Shown one piece after another: positions 52,608 to 61,951 of a stretch of DNA of 64,000 bases. Made by a program: the position numbers and the translations under genes. A model generated the notes under the pieces. It was not told the DNA's origin. It did no database searches and worked only from the letters and a program-made list of their open reading frames with translations. Every line of letters begins with the position of its first letter. Within the stretch, counting starts at the first letter, position 1. The DNA comes from Methanobacterium aggregans. Lineage in GTDB: Archaea > Methanobacteriota > Methanobacteria > Methanobacteriales > Methanobacteriaceae. Where the stretch lies: assembly GCF_017874455.1 (NCBI RefSeq), contig NZ_JAGGLN010000002.1, positions 124,001 to 188,000 of the forward strand. Direction: 5' to 3'.

Positions 52608-53618
52608 TCAGCAGACCCTTGGAACAGGGTCAGCTATTGGTGCTTCAAGTATCCTCTTACCGCCAAGGGCTGTTTCAAGGATAACGTGTTTGTCGTTTGT
52701 AACTTCACCAATTATCTGGGCATCTACTCCATACTTGGTTTTGCGCACAGCTTGAAGTATTTCATCTGCTTTGTCAGCTTCAACACCCATTATAACTTTA
52801 CCCTCATTTGCAACTTCGTAAGGGTCTATTCCAAGCATTTCAGATGCAGCATGAACCTCTTTTTTGATTGGAATCTTCTCTTCATCCAAGAGCATTCCCA
52901 CACCTGATTTTTCAGCCAGTTCATTGAGTGCATTGGCTATTCCGCCCCTTGTTGGGTCTTTCATTGCCTTAACGCCACCAACTTCAAGGGCAGCTTCAAC
53001 CATACTCCATACTGGTGCAACATCAGATTTTAGGTCTGTTTCAAATCCAAAACCTTCTCTGTATGACATTAAAGAGATCCCATGGTCTCCAACACTGCCT
53101 GTGAGTATGATCTTGTTTCCCACTTCAAGGTTAGAATCCCTTGTGATCTGACCCTTTTTAGCTATACCTATTCCTGTGGTGGATATGACTATGTTGTCCA
53201 GCTTGTCATTCTCCATTACCTTTGTGTCCCCAGTTATTATTGCTACATCCACTTCTCTGCAGACTTCATCCATGGATTTTATTATTCGTTCAAAATCCTC
53301 CCCTGAGAATCCTTCACTCACCACCATGGCATTTGCTATTGCAAGGGGCTTTGCACCCATTACAGAAACATCATTAACAGTTCCAGCTATGGATATTTTA
53401 CCTATATCCCCTCCAGGGAAGAAGATCGGGTTCACGGTGTGGCTGTCTGTGCTTATAACAATTTCATAGTCTCCAAAGGGTATTGTTGCACCATCATCAA
53501 GGTCATCAAGCCCTACTCCACCATTAACCTGTTTATTATTGATATTTCCAAGTATTATATCTGATATGAGGCCCTGCATGACCTCTCCACCTGCTCCATG
53601 TGACATGCTGATTTTCAT
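52608..53618 (-). CDS. hypE: Hydrogenase maturation protein HypE
   Basis: About 336 residues with the PurM/ThiL fold: SHGAGGEVMQGLI, LDDLDDGATIP, VISTDSHTVNPIFFPGGDIG, SIAGTVNDVSVMGA, ILTGSVGDHGISLMS and MKDPTRGGIANALNELAE. The protein ends PRVC; that terminal Cys is carbamoylated by HypF and dehydrated to thiocyanate to deliver cyanide for [NiFe] hydrogenases. The ATG at 53618 has GGGTGA upstream. No other hyp gene is close. Confidence 0.95.
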   Translation of the reverse strand: MKISMSHGAGGEVMQGLISDIILGNINNKQVNGGVGLDDLDDGATIPFGDYEIVISTDSHTVNPIFFPGGDIGKISIAGTVNDVSVMGAKPLAIANAMVVSEGFSGEDFERIIKSMDEVCREVDVAIITGDTKVMENDKLDNIVISTTGIGIAKKGQITRDSNLEVGNKIILTGSVGDHGISLMSYREGFGFETDLKSDVAPVWSMVEAALEVGGVKAMKDPTRGGIANALNELAEKSGVGMLLDEEKIPIKKEVHAASEMLGIDPYEVANEGKVIMGVEADKADEILQAVRKTKYGVDAQIIGEVTNDKHVILETALGGKRILEAPIADPVPRVC

Positions 53619-54307
53619 AGAATTCACCCACGGTTTTGATTTTAATATTTCCAGTTGACTTTGAATTTTTTACTCATTCATTGTATGAATTTGAATCCAG
53701 TTAATTGGATCTAATCACTGATCTATTTTAATTCAATGATCCATTATTTTTTTCAGAATTTACTTAAGTTCCTCTTTCATTTAACATAAAATACGTTTAA
53801 AATGTTAGATAGAACAATAAAGTTATTCAAAGCTTTAGAATATCCTTGAAATTATTATCAGGAATTCTATTAATTTCTATTGATCTGAGGTTGGAATTTG
53901 GAATATTTAAATATTTATAATTCCAGATTTTTTTTTGTGATTAGAAAGTTTATGTATGATCTGTTAGGTACGATAAAAGTCTTTATTAACCTGCACTGTG
54001 AAACCAATAATAAACTAGTTAAAATTGAAAAAATTAATATACCTTGATCTAGAAATAGATTCATTCTAGCTAAGACTTTTTTAGTTTGTTAGTTGGTGTT
54101 GATAAAAAGTTCAAAGATTTAAAGTGATGGAAGATCAATATTAAATCAAGACAGTCTGGAAATAAAACTGCCAAGAATTCTTTTCTTTCAGTTGGAGAAT
54201 CCATTCAGTTGAATGATTCAATAATTCCATGATTTCAATTGAATTACATCTAAAAATTACTTAAATTATATTAAAAAACTTAGGTTTAAGATAATAGAGG
54301 TGAAATA
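53619..54307. other. Long divergent intergenic region hypE / rps8e
   Basis: 689 A+T-rich bases. I see no reading frame with a ribosome binding site and no tRNA. ATTTAAATATTTATAATT around 53906-53925 is a possible TATA region reading right, too far from rps8e to be its own promoter. The rps8e promoter is probably in AAATTATATTAAAAAAC near 54263-54280. A small RNA gene cannot be excluded. Confidence 0.35.
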
Positions 54308-54688
54308 ATGGCAATATGGCAAGGAAAATCATTAAGAAAAGCAACAGGTGCACGTGCAAAAACCAACAGGAACAAGAGGAACTCTGAATTTGGAAGAGAC
54401 CCTGCTGAAACCAAGATCGGAGACAGGAAAGTCAAAAAGATCAGAACCAAAGGTGGAAACGAAAAAATCAGGCTCACAAACACCCAAACAATCAACGTTG
54501 TGGACCCAAAAACCAGCAAGGTCCAGGTTACAGAGATACTCAATGTTGTGGACAACACTGCAAACACTCACTTTGTAAGGCGTAACATCATAACAAAAGG
54601 AGCTGTTGTTGAGACCAGTCTTGGAAAAGCTAAAGTAACATCCAGACCAGGCCAGCACGGCATGGTAAACGGTGTACTTGTTGAATAA
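54308..54688 (+). CDS. rps8e: Small-subunit ribosomal protein eS8
   Basis: A 126-residue basic protein. MAIWQGKSLRKATGARAKTNR is the archaeal S8e start, and RRNIITKGAVVETSLGKAKVTSRPGQHGMVNGVL the end. AGGTGAAATA precedes the ATG. The polB2 gene starts within its last codons, so the two are coupled. Confidence 0.96.
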   Translation: MAIWQGKSLRKATGARAKTNRNKRNSEFGRDPAETKIGDRKVKKIRTKGGNEKIRLTNTQTINVVDPKTSKVQVTEILNVVDNTANTHFVRRNIITKGAVVETSLGKAKVTSRPGQHGMVNGVLVE

Positions 54689-55325
54689 ACAGATTTTAGA
54701 ACGGGTGAACGAGTTCCTTGGGGATGTCAATAAAAACCTCCCTGAAGGAATGGAACTCGAATATGAGGGGTTCTACGAGAGGGGTTTCTTTGTAACCAAA
54801 AAAAGATACGCTCTCATAGAAAACAACAACATAACAGTGAAAGGTTTGGAACTTGTAAGGCGTGACTGGGCCCCTGTAGCCAAAAAGACTCAGGAAAAGG
54901 TCATGAGAGCCATACTTGAGGAAGGTTCCCCTCAAAAAGCCGCTAAAATCATTAAAGATATTATTGACGAGATAAAAGAGGGGAAAATTCCCCTGGAAGA
55001 TCTTGTTATACACACCCAGCTTACAAAAAAACCAGAAAACTACGTTCAAAAGGCACCCCATGTAATGGCTGCCAGAAAAGCAATTGAACGCGGAAGAACT
55101 GTTGGACCAGGATCAATCATCCGTTACGTTGTTGTTAAGGGCAAAGAACCTATTAGCAGACGTGCGGAACCAATAGAAGATGTAGATGTTGCAAACTACG
55201 ATCCAAACTACTACATAGAGAACCAGGTTTTACCTGCAGTTTCACGTATAATCAATTCCATTGGTTATTCTGAAGAAGAAATAATGCAGAAAGAAAAACA
55301 AAGCAGTCTGGATGCATTTTTCTAG
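54681..55325 (+). CDS. polB2: Split family B DNA polymerase, small C-terminal subunit (PolB2)
   Basis: About 214 residues matching only the last part of a family B replicative polymerase. RGFFVTKKRYALIE carries the KxRYA-like Lys-Tyr motif that contacts the primer-template; VRRDWAPVAKKTQEKVM begins the thumb, and a YIENQVLPAVSRII segment follows. The C-terminus KQSSLDAFF is a PIP box for PCNA. In Methanobacteriales the polymerase is encoded as two genes; the larger part with exonuclease and most of the palm is not in this window. The start is a TTG near 54681 or 54678 after GGTG, overlapping the rps8e stop. Confidence 0.88.
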   Translation: MNKQILERVNEFLGDVNKNLPEGMELEYEGFYERGFFVTKKRYALIENNNITVKGLELVRRDWAPVAKKTQEKVMRAILEEGSPQKAAKIIKDIIDEIKEGKIPLEDLVIHTQLTKKPENYVQKAPHVMAARKAIERGRTVGPGSIIRYVVVKGKEPISRRAEPIEDVDVANYDPNYYIENQVLPAVSRIINSIGYSEEEIMQKEKQSSLDAFF

Positions 55326-55629
55326 TGATGATCCTTCAATTATTTTATTAACTTGAAATTTCTTGTTTATTCTTATTAATTGAAAATTTATTATAATTAT
55401 TTTTTACAACCATAGTCATATTTTAAATTTAATTTTATATTAAATTTAATTTTATAAACCAAGACTCAAATTCCAGTTGCAATGAAAATTATTAATATAA
55501 ACAGAATCTTACTAGGAATTATGGACTTATTTATTCAATGATAAAAACCTGGCATGTTATTTTCATTAGTTTTAAATAATGAATTATGTAATAATCAATT
55601 TGTGTAAAGGTTTGTATGGTGTAAAAAAA
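55326..55629. other. Intergenic region without a gene
   Basis: 304 very A+T-rich bases between polB2 and the HAD gene. T-runs right after the polB2 stop may terminate transcription, and ATATTAAATTTAATTTTATA repeats around 55435-55455 are simple-sequence-like. GGTGT (55618-55622) is the ribosome binding site for the ATG at 55630. Confidence 0.4.
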
Positions 55630-56310
55630 ATGATAGACGCTGTTTTTTTTGATATTGATGACACTCTCTACGATACTTCCGGCTTTGCAAAACTTGCAAG
55701 AAAGGCTGCACTAAACAGTATGATCGATGCAGGACTACCCATGGAACAGGATGAAGCCTACAAGCTTCTACGAGAAATAATAGATGAAAAGGGATCAAAC
55801 TACGACAAACACTTTAATGTTTTAACAAAACGTGTTTTTGGAGAAGAAAAGCCCCTTTTAATAGCTCTGGGGATGATCACATATCACAACGTTAAATTTG
55901 CTCTTTTAAGATTGTTTCCTAACACCACATCCTCACTGATTTACCTGAAAGGCAAAGGCTACCCCCTGGGAGTTATTTCGAATGGAATAACCATTAAACA
56001 GTGGGAAAAACTTATAAGACTTGGTCTTCACCATTTCTTTGAGGAAGTTGTAACCTCACAGGAGGCAGGTGTTGAAAAACCAGACAAGGAAATATTCCAG
56101 CTTGCCCTTGAAAGGATGGGCTGTGAAGCTGAAAGATCCATTATGATTGGCAATAAATTCAACGAAGACATAATGGGTGCTATAAACGTGGGGATGTCTG
56201 CAATACTGGTTAATTCAGAACTAACAGATTCTGAAAGAGAATGCATAACCAGGGAAAATTTAAATGTGGAAGTTATAAATGATTTAGGGGAAATTAAAAA
56301 CATATTGTAG
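55630..56310 (+). CDS. HAD superfamily hydrolase (subfamily IA, TIGR02253-like)
   Basis: A 226-residue phosphatase-like protein. Motif I VFFDIDDTLYDT (nucleophile Asp9 region), motif II LGVISNGITIKQWEKL, motif III Lys in VEKPDKEIF, and motif IV IGNKFNEDIMGA. This fits the archaeal group IA hydrolases with a helical cap (about residues 15-85). Substrate is unknown; a sugar or nucleotide phosphate is likely. I place the start at 55630 rather than at a longer frame from 55579, because motif I should be near the N-terminus. Confidence 0.88.
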   Translation: MIDAVFFDIDDTLYDTSGFAKLARKAALNSMIDAGLPMEQDEAYKLLREIIDEKGSNYDKHFNVLTKRVFGEEKPLLIALGMITYHNVKFALLRLFPNTTSSLIYLKGKGYPLGVISNGITIKQWEKLIRLGLHHFFEEVVTSQEAGVEKPDKEIFQLALERMGCEAERSIMIGNKFNEDIMGAINVGMSAILVNSELTDSERECITRENLNVEVINDLGEIKNIL

Positions 56311-56447
56311 CCATATAATCTCTTGATAAATCTATTGATAAGATATTGATACTGTATTATAGTTAATATGTAAATCTAAATGAAATCTAAAACTTCATAC
56401 ATTAAAATCTAAAACTTCATGCATTATATGGAGAACCAGGTGGTTTA

Positions 56448-57998
56448 ATGAGTTACTATCATGACCCCAAAATGGAAAAAATATTTGAAATACTGAAAGA
56501 ACCCAAGTCACTGGAAGAACTGCATCTTCCAGGGGTATTTGTGAAGGATCTGATCTTGAAGATCATAGCAAATCATAACACAGTTAAAACCAGCCGTATA
56601 AATGAGATCACAGGTTTACACTGGGATATAATTAAAGAGAGTTTAACAGAACTTGAAAAGGATGGTTTCTGTGCCCCAGTAAGTGGAGGATTTCTTTTTT
56701 CGAGTATTGAGTACAGTGTTACCAAAAAGGGAAGAGAAAAATCCAGAACAATTTCTGAAGACAATCCCTACATTGGCATAGCTCCTGTAAACTATGAGGA
56801 TTACTACTTAATAATGGAAACCCAGATAAAGAATCGTTATCCAATTAGGATACCACATGAAGTTGTTGAAAATACTTTCAAAGAAGTTGTGGGCGTTGAA
56901 TATGCAAAAGAATCCCTCATTGAATCATGCATAATTGGGAAGGGAGTTTTCATTTATGGACAACCTGGAACCGGTAAAACTTTCATTCTAGGTAAAATGC
57001 CAGATCTTCTACCGCCACTCCTGATTCCCAAGTTCATAGAATTTGGAGGTATGGTGATCCAGATATACGATCCTGACTTCCATAAGGAATGTGAGGAACA
57101 ACCTGAAGATCCCCGTTGGGTTAAGATATGTGCTCCTTTTGTGCTTACAGGTGCTGAACTAAGTTTAAATAAGTTGGAAACCAACTACAACCCTAACAAA
57201 GGAGTCTATGAAACCTCACCCATAATAAAAGCTAACGGTGGAGTTTTATTAATAGATGACCTCGGAAGACAAAGGGATGACCATGAACTTATTCTGAATA
57301 GGCTCATTGTACCTATGGAGAATAAAAAGGATGTTATATATGTCAGGGGGATTCCAGTCATTTTTCACAGTCACTTCATACCTGCATTTTCAACCAACCT
57401 TGACATAAGCATAATGGACGAAGCACACCTCAGAAGAGCTCCACTTCACATATTCCTTAAAACACCAAAACTTGGTGATGTCCAGGAAGTTTTCAAACGA
57501 AATCTTGATGCTATTGGGGAAAAATATGATGAAGAGGTTCTGAAAAGATTTGTAAATGTTTATGATGATACTGAAAATGGTGGGGAAGGTCTTCAACCCA
57601 GCTTTGCCCATGCAAGGGACGTTGCACAGATATGTCAGGCTGTGAGAATAAACCGTGACAAAGATGTTGTTGACAGGGAAGTTCTTGATGAGGCCCTTGA
57701 AAAACATGTTTTAATAGCACTTCAAAGAATGAGAATTGATATTGCACAAGTTATGCGAAAAACACGGTCATTCCGTGTGCGAACAGCCCAAATAAACGAA
57801 GCTTATCATGCACTTTTAAAGTATGGGGCAAATAAAATTTCCTACGAATCAGAGTCCCTTATAGTGGATCTTGATGACAGCGTGACCCCTGTACAGCTCG
57901 TGGAGTACCTTCACAACAAGGGTATTGAAGTTGACAGAATAGATTTGATTGCAGAATCTGAAAAAGAACTGCGCAGAACAATTCTTGAGTATGATTGA
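56448..57998 (+). CDS. AAA+ ATPase with N-terminal winged helix
   Basis: A 516-residue protein. Residues ~20-100 look like a winged helix (VKTSRINEITGLHWDIIKESLTELEKDGF). The AAA+ core has Walker A GQPGTGKT near residue 172 and Walker B GGVLLIDDLGRQ near 265. PSFAHARDVAQICQAVRINRD with a helical lid follows. The C-terminal ~70 residues form a small domain. It resembles predicted ATPases with a GGVLLIDD-GRQ box also found in bacteria, of uncertain role. It is monocistronic. Confidence 0.8.
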   Translation: MSYYHDPKMEKIFEILKEPKSLEELHLPGVFVKDLILKIIANHNTVKTSRINEITGLHWDIIKESLTELEKDGFCAPVSGGFLFSSIEYSVTKKGREKSRTISEDNPYIGIAPVNYEDYYLIMETQIKNRYPIRIPHEVVENTFKEVVGVEYAKESLIESCIIGKGVFIYGQPGTGKTFILGKMPDLLPPLLIPKFIEFGGMVIQIYDPDFHKECEEQPEDPRWVKICAPFVLTGAELSLNKLETNYNPNKGVYETSPIIKANGGVLLIDDLGRQRDDHELILNRLIVPMENKKDVIYVRGIPVIFHSHFIPAFSTNLDISIMDEAHLRRAPLHIFLKTPKLGDVQEVFKRNLDAIGEKYDEEVLKRFVNVYDDTENGGEGLQPSFAHARDVAQICQAVRINRDKDVVDREVLDEALEKHVLIALQRMRIDIAQVMRKTRSFRVRTAQINEAYHALLKYGANKISYESESLIVDLDDSVTPVQLVEYLHNKGIEVDRIDLIAESEKELRRTILEYD

Positions 57999-58251
57999 AA
58001 GATTAAAGGATATCTTTTATGGAATTACACTAATTTTTAATTTTTTGAAGGATTTAATTTAATTTTAGCAGTTTCCTATTTCATAGGTTAGTGTTGTGCA
58101 CAAACTTTTTATGGGGCTATTCCACCATCTATTAGCATTACAATTAATATGTGCCCATTCAAATTAGTATGAAAAACAGCCTGAAAAATAGGATTGGAAG
58201 TGGGGCCAGTTGAAGGTTTTTATTTAAAAATTATATATGGAGATCATTAAA

Positions 58252-59217
58252 TTGAAAAAGTATTTATATTCAAGTTTATCCATAATAGTTATTCTTTTCC
58301 TCGTAGTTTACGGGTCAGCGGATAATAATGTGGAAAAAAAACATTTTAGTAGTAATGGAATATCCTTTGATTATCCTGCCACCTGGCAGAGCGTTGAAGC
58401 TGAAAGCCATGTGGCTGCATTCAAAGATCCAGATTCTGGTTCAAACGTAACCATCAGTAAACAGTACATGCCTTCAGATTATGCTTCAAACAATAATTTT
58501 ACCCTGAATTTCAGTGAAGCTAAAGACTTGGGTTTTAAATTTGTAGCATCTGAGAACGTCACCATTGATAATACAAGTGCCTATAAGAATAGTTACGAAG
58601 TTACCACCAAAAACTCTTCAATTTCCCTTGAGGAAGTTTGGGTTGTGAAAGATGGCTTCTTGTACAGCATAATAGTAAAAACCCCTATGAATGAATCAAG
58701 TAACACAAAATTCAGTTTAAGTTCATTTTTACCAGGCTCTGAAAAAGTTGTGTCTTCTGAGATAGTGACTGACAGTTTTAAAATAGAAAATTCAACCAAT
58801 TCAACAGTTTCACCATTCTGGGGCTACGTTTCAATACCAAGTCTTGGTGTGAACTGGGGAATACGTTCAGACACAGTTAATGCCTTGGGTTCAGTTTACC
58901 ACTACAACGAAAGTTTTTATCCAGGTCAAGATGGTGTTGCGGGTCTTTTAGGACACCACACCCGATTTTCAGCACCATTCATGAACATTGATACCTTGAA
59001 AACTGGAGACAGTGTTGTGATAACTGACTTGCTGAGCCAGAAACGTTACACTTACCATGTTTCATCCAATGGAGATATAAAATGGGATTTTAAGACAAAC
59101 CCCGTGAATTTCACTGCAGGTACTCCTGAATTAAAAATGGTAACCTGCTGGCCACCAGGATACAGTAAAGCTGCTTATCAGACCCACTGTAAACTCGTTT
59201 CAATAGAACCACTCTGA
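58252..59217 (+). CDS. Secreted PsbP-like domain fused to a sortase domain
   Basis: About 321 residues. The N-terminus MKKYLYSSLSIIVILFLVVYG is a signal peptide or anchor. Residues ~30-175 form a PsbP-like beta domain (SNGISFDYPATWQSV, then VTDSFKIEN). Residues ~185-321 form a sortase-like barrel with His in AGLLGHHTRFSAPF (about 235) and Cys in MVTCWPPG (about 299). The Arg normally following the Cys is not obvious; the region reads YSKAAYQTHCKLV. I prefer the TTG at 58252 behind GGAG; the ATG at 58237 overlaps a TATATAT box. Many N-X-S/T sequons suggest glycosylation. A 64-residue membrane gene lies downstream. Confidence 0.78.
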   Translation: MKKYLYSSLSIIVILFLVVYGSADNNVEKKHFSSNGISFDYPATWQSVEAESHVAAFKDPDSGSNVTISKQYMPSDYASNNNFTLNFSEAKDLGFKFVASENVTIDNTSAYKNSYEVTTKNSSISLEEVWVVKDGFLYSIIVKTPMNESSNTKFSLSSFLPGSEKVVSSEIVTDSFKIENSTNSTVSPFWGYVSIPSLGVNWGIRSDTVNALGSVYHYNESFYPGQDGVAGLLGHHTRFSAPFMNIDTLKTGDSVVITDLLSQKRYTYHVSSNGDIKWDFKTNPVNFTAGTPELKMVTCWPPGYSKAAYQTHCKLVSIEPL

Positions 59218-59315
59218 AAGCATATACACTGAGCAAGTTTTGAATAACTATGCAGGCAATAGAAAAGTATATAGAAATAGTGTTAGAATATATTCAATTA
59301 GAAGAGATGATTTAA

Positions 59316-59510
59316 ATGGCAACAACAACAGTTATACTCGGATCATTATTATATTCTCACATAATTCCCCCTATCCTTGCATTTATAGGTGTGCTGCTCC
59401 TCTGTTCAGGTATAATGGACAGAAAAATGAATTACACCTTAATTGGAATGGCATTATTCTTTGCAGCAGGAATTTTACCATTTTTAATTCTTCCTGCAGT
59501 TTTAGGGTGA
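59316..59510 (+). CDS. Small membrane protein, two spans
   Basis: A 64-residue protein. TTTVILGSLLYSHIIPPILAF and the following GVLLLCSGIMD form the first hydrophobic region, and LIGMALFFAAGILPFLILPAV the second. AGAGATGAT precedes the ATG at 59316. It follows the sortase fusion by about 100 bases on the same strand and may work with it at the membrane. No family is recognised. An overlapping longer frame on the same strand lacks a good start. Confidence 0.65.
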   Translation: MATTTVILGSLLYSHIIPPILAFIGVLLLCSGIMDRKMNYTLIGMALFFAAGILPFLILPAVLG

Positions 59511-59750
59511 TTGATCCAATAAAAAAAATGAACTAAAAAAAGTTACCTAGGGTTAACTTCCATCAGTTACTTTTTTAAAAATTTTTTTAAATTCATTTAA
59601 TTTTTTTTTAATGTATTTTATCCTATTTATTAAAATATAAAAGGGATTTAAAATAATAAAATGGATAAAATTATTTTTTTAAAATGGATAAACAAACAAC
59701 TAATATTATAAAAAGAATTTTCTTTATAAAAATTAAATTAGAAATAAAAT

Positions 59751-60668
59751 TTAAAAAGAATTTTTATTGATTATATCCTCTTCACTGATTCTACTTTCCA
59801 CCAACGTTCTTGTACCATCAAAGGTTCCTTCACCTTCGAGTTTCATTGTGGATACCATGGATGCAAATATACCACATGTTTCAGGGTTCAAGGTTTCCAT
59901 CCTTCTAGTTGCATAGGCCGCCATGTAAGTGTCACCCAACCCCGTAGGATCTACCCTTAGCTTGTGGGGAAATGCAGGAATTCTATAGCTACCACCAGTT
60001 TTCACTGAATATATGATGGATCCCCTACCTCCCCTGGTAATTACAACTTCATTTGGTCCAAAGTTACTGATGGTTCTTGCAACATCCTCCAGTTTATGGA
60101 TGTGGGTGCCCAGCACAACCCGTGCCTCAACCTCATCAAGGAACACCACATCAAAGAACTTTAAAAATTTTTTAAAATCATTCCATGGCTTTAAAATGAC
60201 TTTATTTTCTTTTATATGTCGCAGATATCCCTGTATACCTGCATAAATCGGGACATTAGATTTAGATAGATATTCAACAGTTTCAAGGGGTACATCGAAG
60301 GGGGTGAGTGCGGATATTAATAATGCATCGAATTCTTTCAGATCGATGCTACGGAGGTTTTCAGGTTTTATTGGGTTTCGAGTGACATCAGCATTTTGAA
60401 TCCTATGGTTGGGGTCATGGTTTGGGTATATGTTCTCAAACTTCAGTGTTTTATCAACAAAAACTGGTACAAAATCCACATCATCTGGAAAAGATTCAAG
60501 GAGATGTTCATCTTCCCGTGAAAGGGTTACAACTGCTGTGGTGTTCACTCCCATCCGGGATAGAACTGCTGCCTGATAATAAACAGCACCCCCTGTGGAT
60601 CTGTAGGTCTTTTTGTCTCTGACTATGGTATCCAGGGTTAAAGGACCTATAATAAGAAAGTTTGACAT
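59751..60668 (-). CDS. PfkB-family carbohydrate kinase
   Basis: A 305-residue ribokinase-fold protein. STGGAVYYQAAVLSRMGVN near residue 25-45 is the first PfkB region, and the C-terminal RVDPTGLGDTYMAAYATRRM, with catalytic Asp in GLGD and the anion hole, is the second. FLDEVEARVVLG and VVITRGGRGSI precede it. It phosphorylates a sugar, nucleoside or related alcohol; the substrate is not clear. GAGGTTAC lies upstream. A HisA/HisF-related gene ends 30 bases upstream of it on the same strand. Confidence 0.87.
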   Translation of the reverse strand: MSNFLIIGPLTLDTIVRDKKTYRSTGGAVYYQAAVLSRMGVNTTAVVTLSREDEHLLESFPDDVDFVPVFVDKTLKFENIYPNHDPNHRIQNADVTRNPIKPENLRSIDLKEFDALLISALTPFDVPLETVEYLSKSNVPIYAGIQGYLRHIKENKVILKPWNDFKKFLKFFDVVFLDEVEARVVLGTHIHKLEDVARTISNFGPNEVVITRGGRGSIIYSVKTGGSYRIPAFPHKLRVDPTGLGDTYMAAYATRRMETLNPETCGIFASMVSTMKLEGEGTFDGTRTLVESRISEEDIINKNSF

Positions 60669-60698
60669 CTTTGTAACCTCATCAATTTTTATACACCC

Positions 60699-61382
60699 TT
60701 AAAAATCAGATCTGATCCTGCCTGAGTGGAGTGCAGAACCAACAAGAAACTTACGAACACCTAAAATTGAGAGTTCTTCAATATCATCATCTAAAATACC
60801 CCCACCCATAATTATGGAGGATTTAAATGCATGAAATTTGTTAATAAGATTAAAATCAACACCCTTTTCAGTTCCAACCCTAGATATATCAAGTAAAATA
60901 ATTTCATCAGGGTTTAATTCCTTTATTTTATTGATCATTACATTTATGTCTGTTTTTAGGTATCTGGTGAAAATTTCGTTGTTCTTTATGTCTATGCTCA
61001 GAACCAGTTGGTCCCTGCTGAAGGATTCAAATATCTCATCAAGACTTTTAAGGGTTTTAAGGGTTTCTGTAGCAATAATAACCTTATCTGCAGCTTTTAG
61101 GATAGTTTCAACCATTTGAACACTGCCAGCACCAGCATCCAGCATTACTGGAATTATTTTATTTACCTCCTCCACGATTTGGAGGTTCGATCCCTTCCCT
61201 TCAATGGAATCCAGGTCTGCTATGTAAATGCGCTGTGCTCCTGCAGCTTTTAAAGATTTTGCAATCTCCAATGCATCAGAAGAGTGTGAGAAAACTGTTT
61301 TAAGGGGCTTATAAGTTTCTCTCATTCCAGATTTACCTGAAACTGCTTCACCATTTTTTATATCCATGACTGGTATTATCAT
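60699..61382 (-). CDS. HisA/HisF-related TIM-barrel protein
   Basis: A 227-residue beta/alpha barrel. IIPVMDIKNGEAVSGKSGMRETYKPL resembles HisA, but this is the archaeal 'hisAF-related' group. AGAQRIYIADLDSIEGKG, VMLDAGAGSV, and the C-terminal phosphate site IIMGGGILDDDIEELSILGVRKFLVGSALHSGRI are seen. The group occurs in methanogens and is not the histidine enzyme; the reaction is unknown. Its stop is 30 bases before the PfkB start, so they probably form an operon for one pathway. Confidence 0.8.
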   Translation of the reverse strand: MIIPVMDIKNGEAVSGKSGMRETYKPLKTVFSHSSDALEIAKSLKAAGAQRIYIADLDSIEGKGSNLQIVEEVNKIIPVMLDAGAGSVQMVETILKAADKVIIATETLKTLKSLDEIFESFSRDQLVLSIDIKNNEIFTRYLKTDINVMINKIKELNPDEIILLDISRVGTEKGVDFNLINKFHAFKSSIIMGGGILDDDIEELSILGVRKFLVGSALHSGRIRSDF

Positions 61383-61951
61383 TGAGCAACATTCCCTAGT
61401 TAAATTTCTTTAATATTTAATAAAATCGTTAACTCTTTGCTTTATTGATTTAAGTGATTTAATTGATGGATTTATTATCGAAATGTCAATGAACTGAACT
61501 TTTAATATGCTAACAAAAACATTAGATCTGATTACTGAAACAAGTCACAATATTAATTATACATTAAACTATAAAAAAGAATTAAACTCCAAAACATGAA
61601 AAACGTTAGCATCAAATTATCTGGATTTCATACTGGGTTCTTTTAAGCTTGATTTTATTTTATAGAGTATCCAAAGAAGGAAACATTTGAGCGAAATATG
61701 GTTTTCTGGATACTCTATAAACCAAGCAGGTTGAATCCATGTAGAGGTAAAATTTTACTTCCATCTGGCTGAGGAAGTCCTATAATTCTTAGCATGAACA
61801 ACCTAAAGAATGATTGTAACGCATAGTATAAATACTTTTATAATAAAAAGTATTACTAATTGTTTGTTAAGCCACAGCTTTGTAATAATGGGGGGTAAAT
61901 AAAAAAAACTGAATTTTAGAGGTGTTTTTGGATGTGTTTCAACCTTGTATT
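61383..61951. other. Intergenic region with strong inverted repeats
   Basis: 569 bases without a convincing gene. Besides the 15-bp inverted repeat listed separately, GTAAAATTTTAC (about 61747-61758) is a perfect 12-bp palindrome. AATACTTTT (61831-61839) pairs with AAAAGTATT (61846-61854) as a 9-bp hairpin. The less A+T-rich stretch 61725-61800 between these might be transcribed. No coding frame or known RNA was recognised. Confidence 0.4.
61659..61721. repeat. Perfect 15-bp inverted repeat with 33-base loop
   Basis: TTTATAGAGTATCCA (61659-61673) and TGGATACTCTATAAA (61707-61721) are exact reverse complements. The 33-base spacer is purine-rich. No target-site duplication is visible outside the arms. 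It could be a folded RNA, a binding site with two half-sites, or the end remains of a small mobile element. Confidence 0.8.

Noticed and set aside
53940..54240. C/D box small RNA in the hypE-rps8e gap (GTGATGG near 54123)
   Set aside because: No matching D box at the right spacing and no terminal stem were seen.
61768..61790. GAGGAAGTCC resembling the conserved GAGGAAAGTCC box of RNase P RNA
   Set aside because: One base is missing and the surroundings lack the other conserved RNase P regions and the helix pairing; the region is too A+T-rich.
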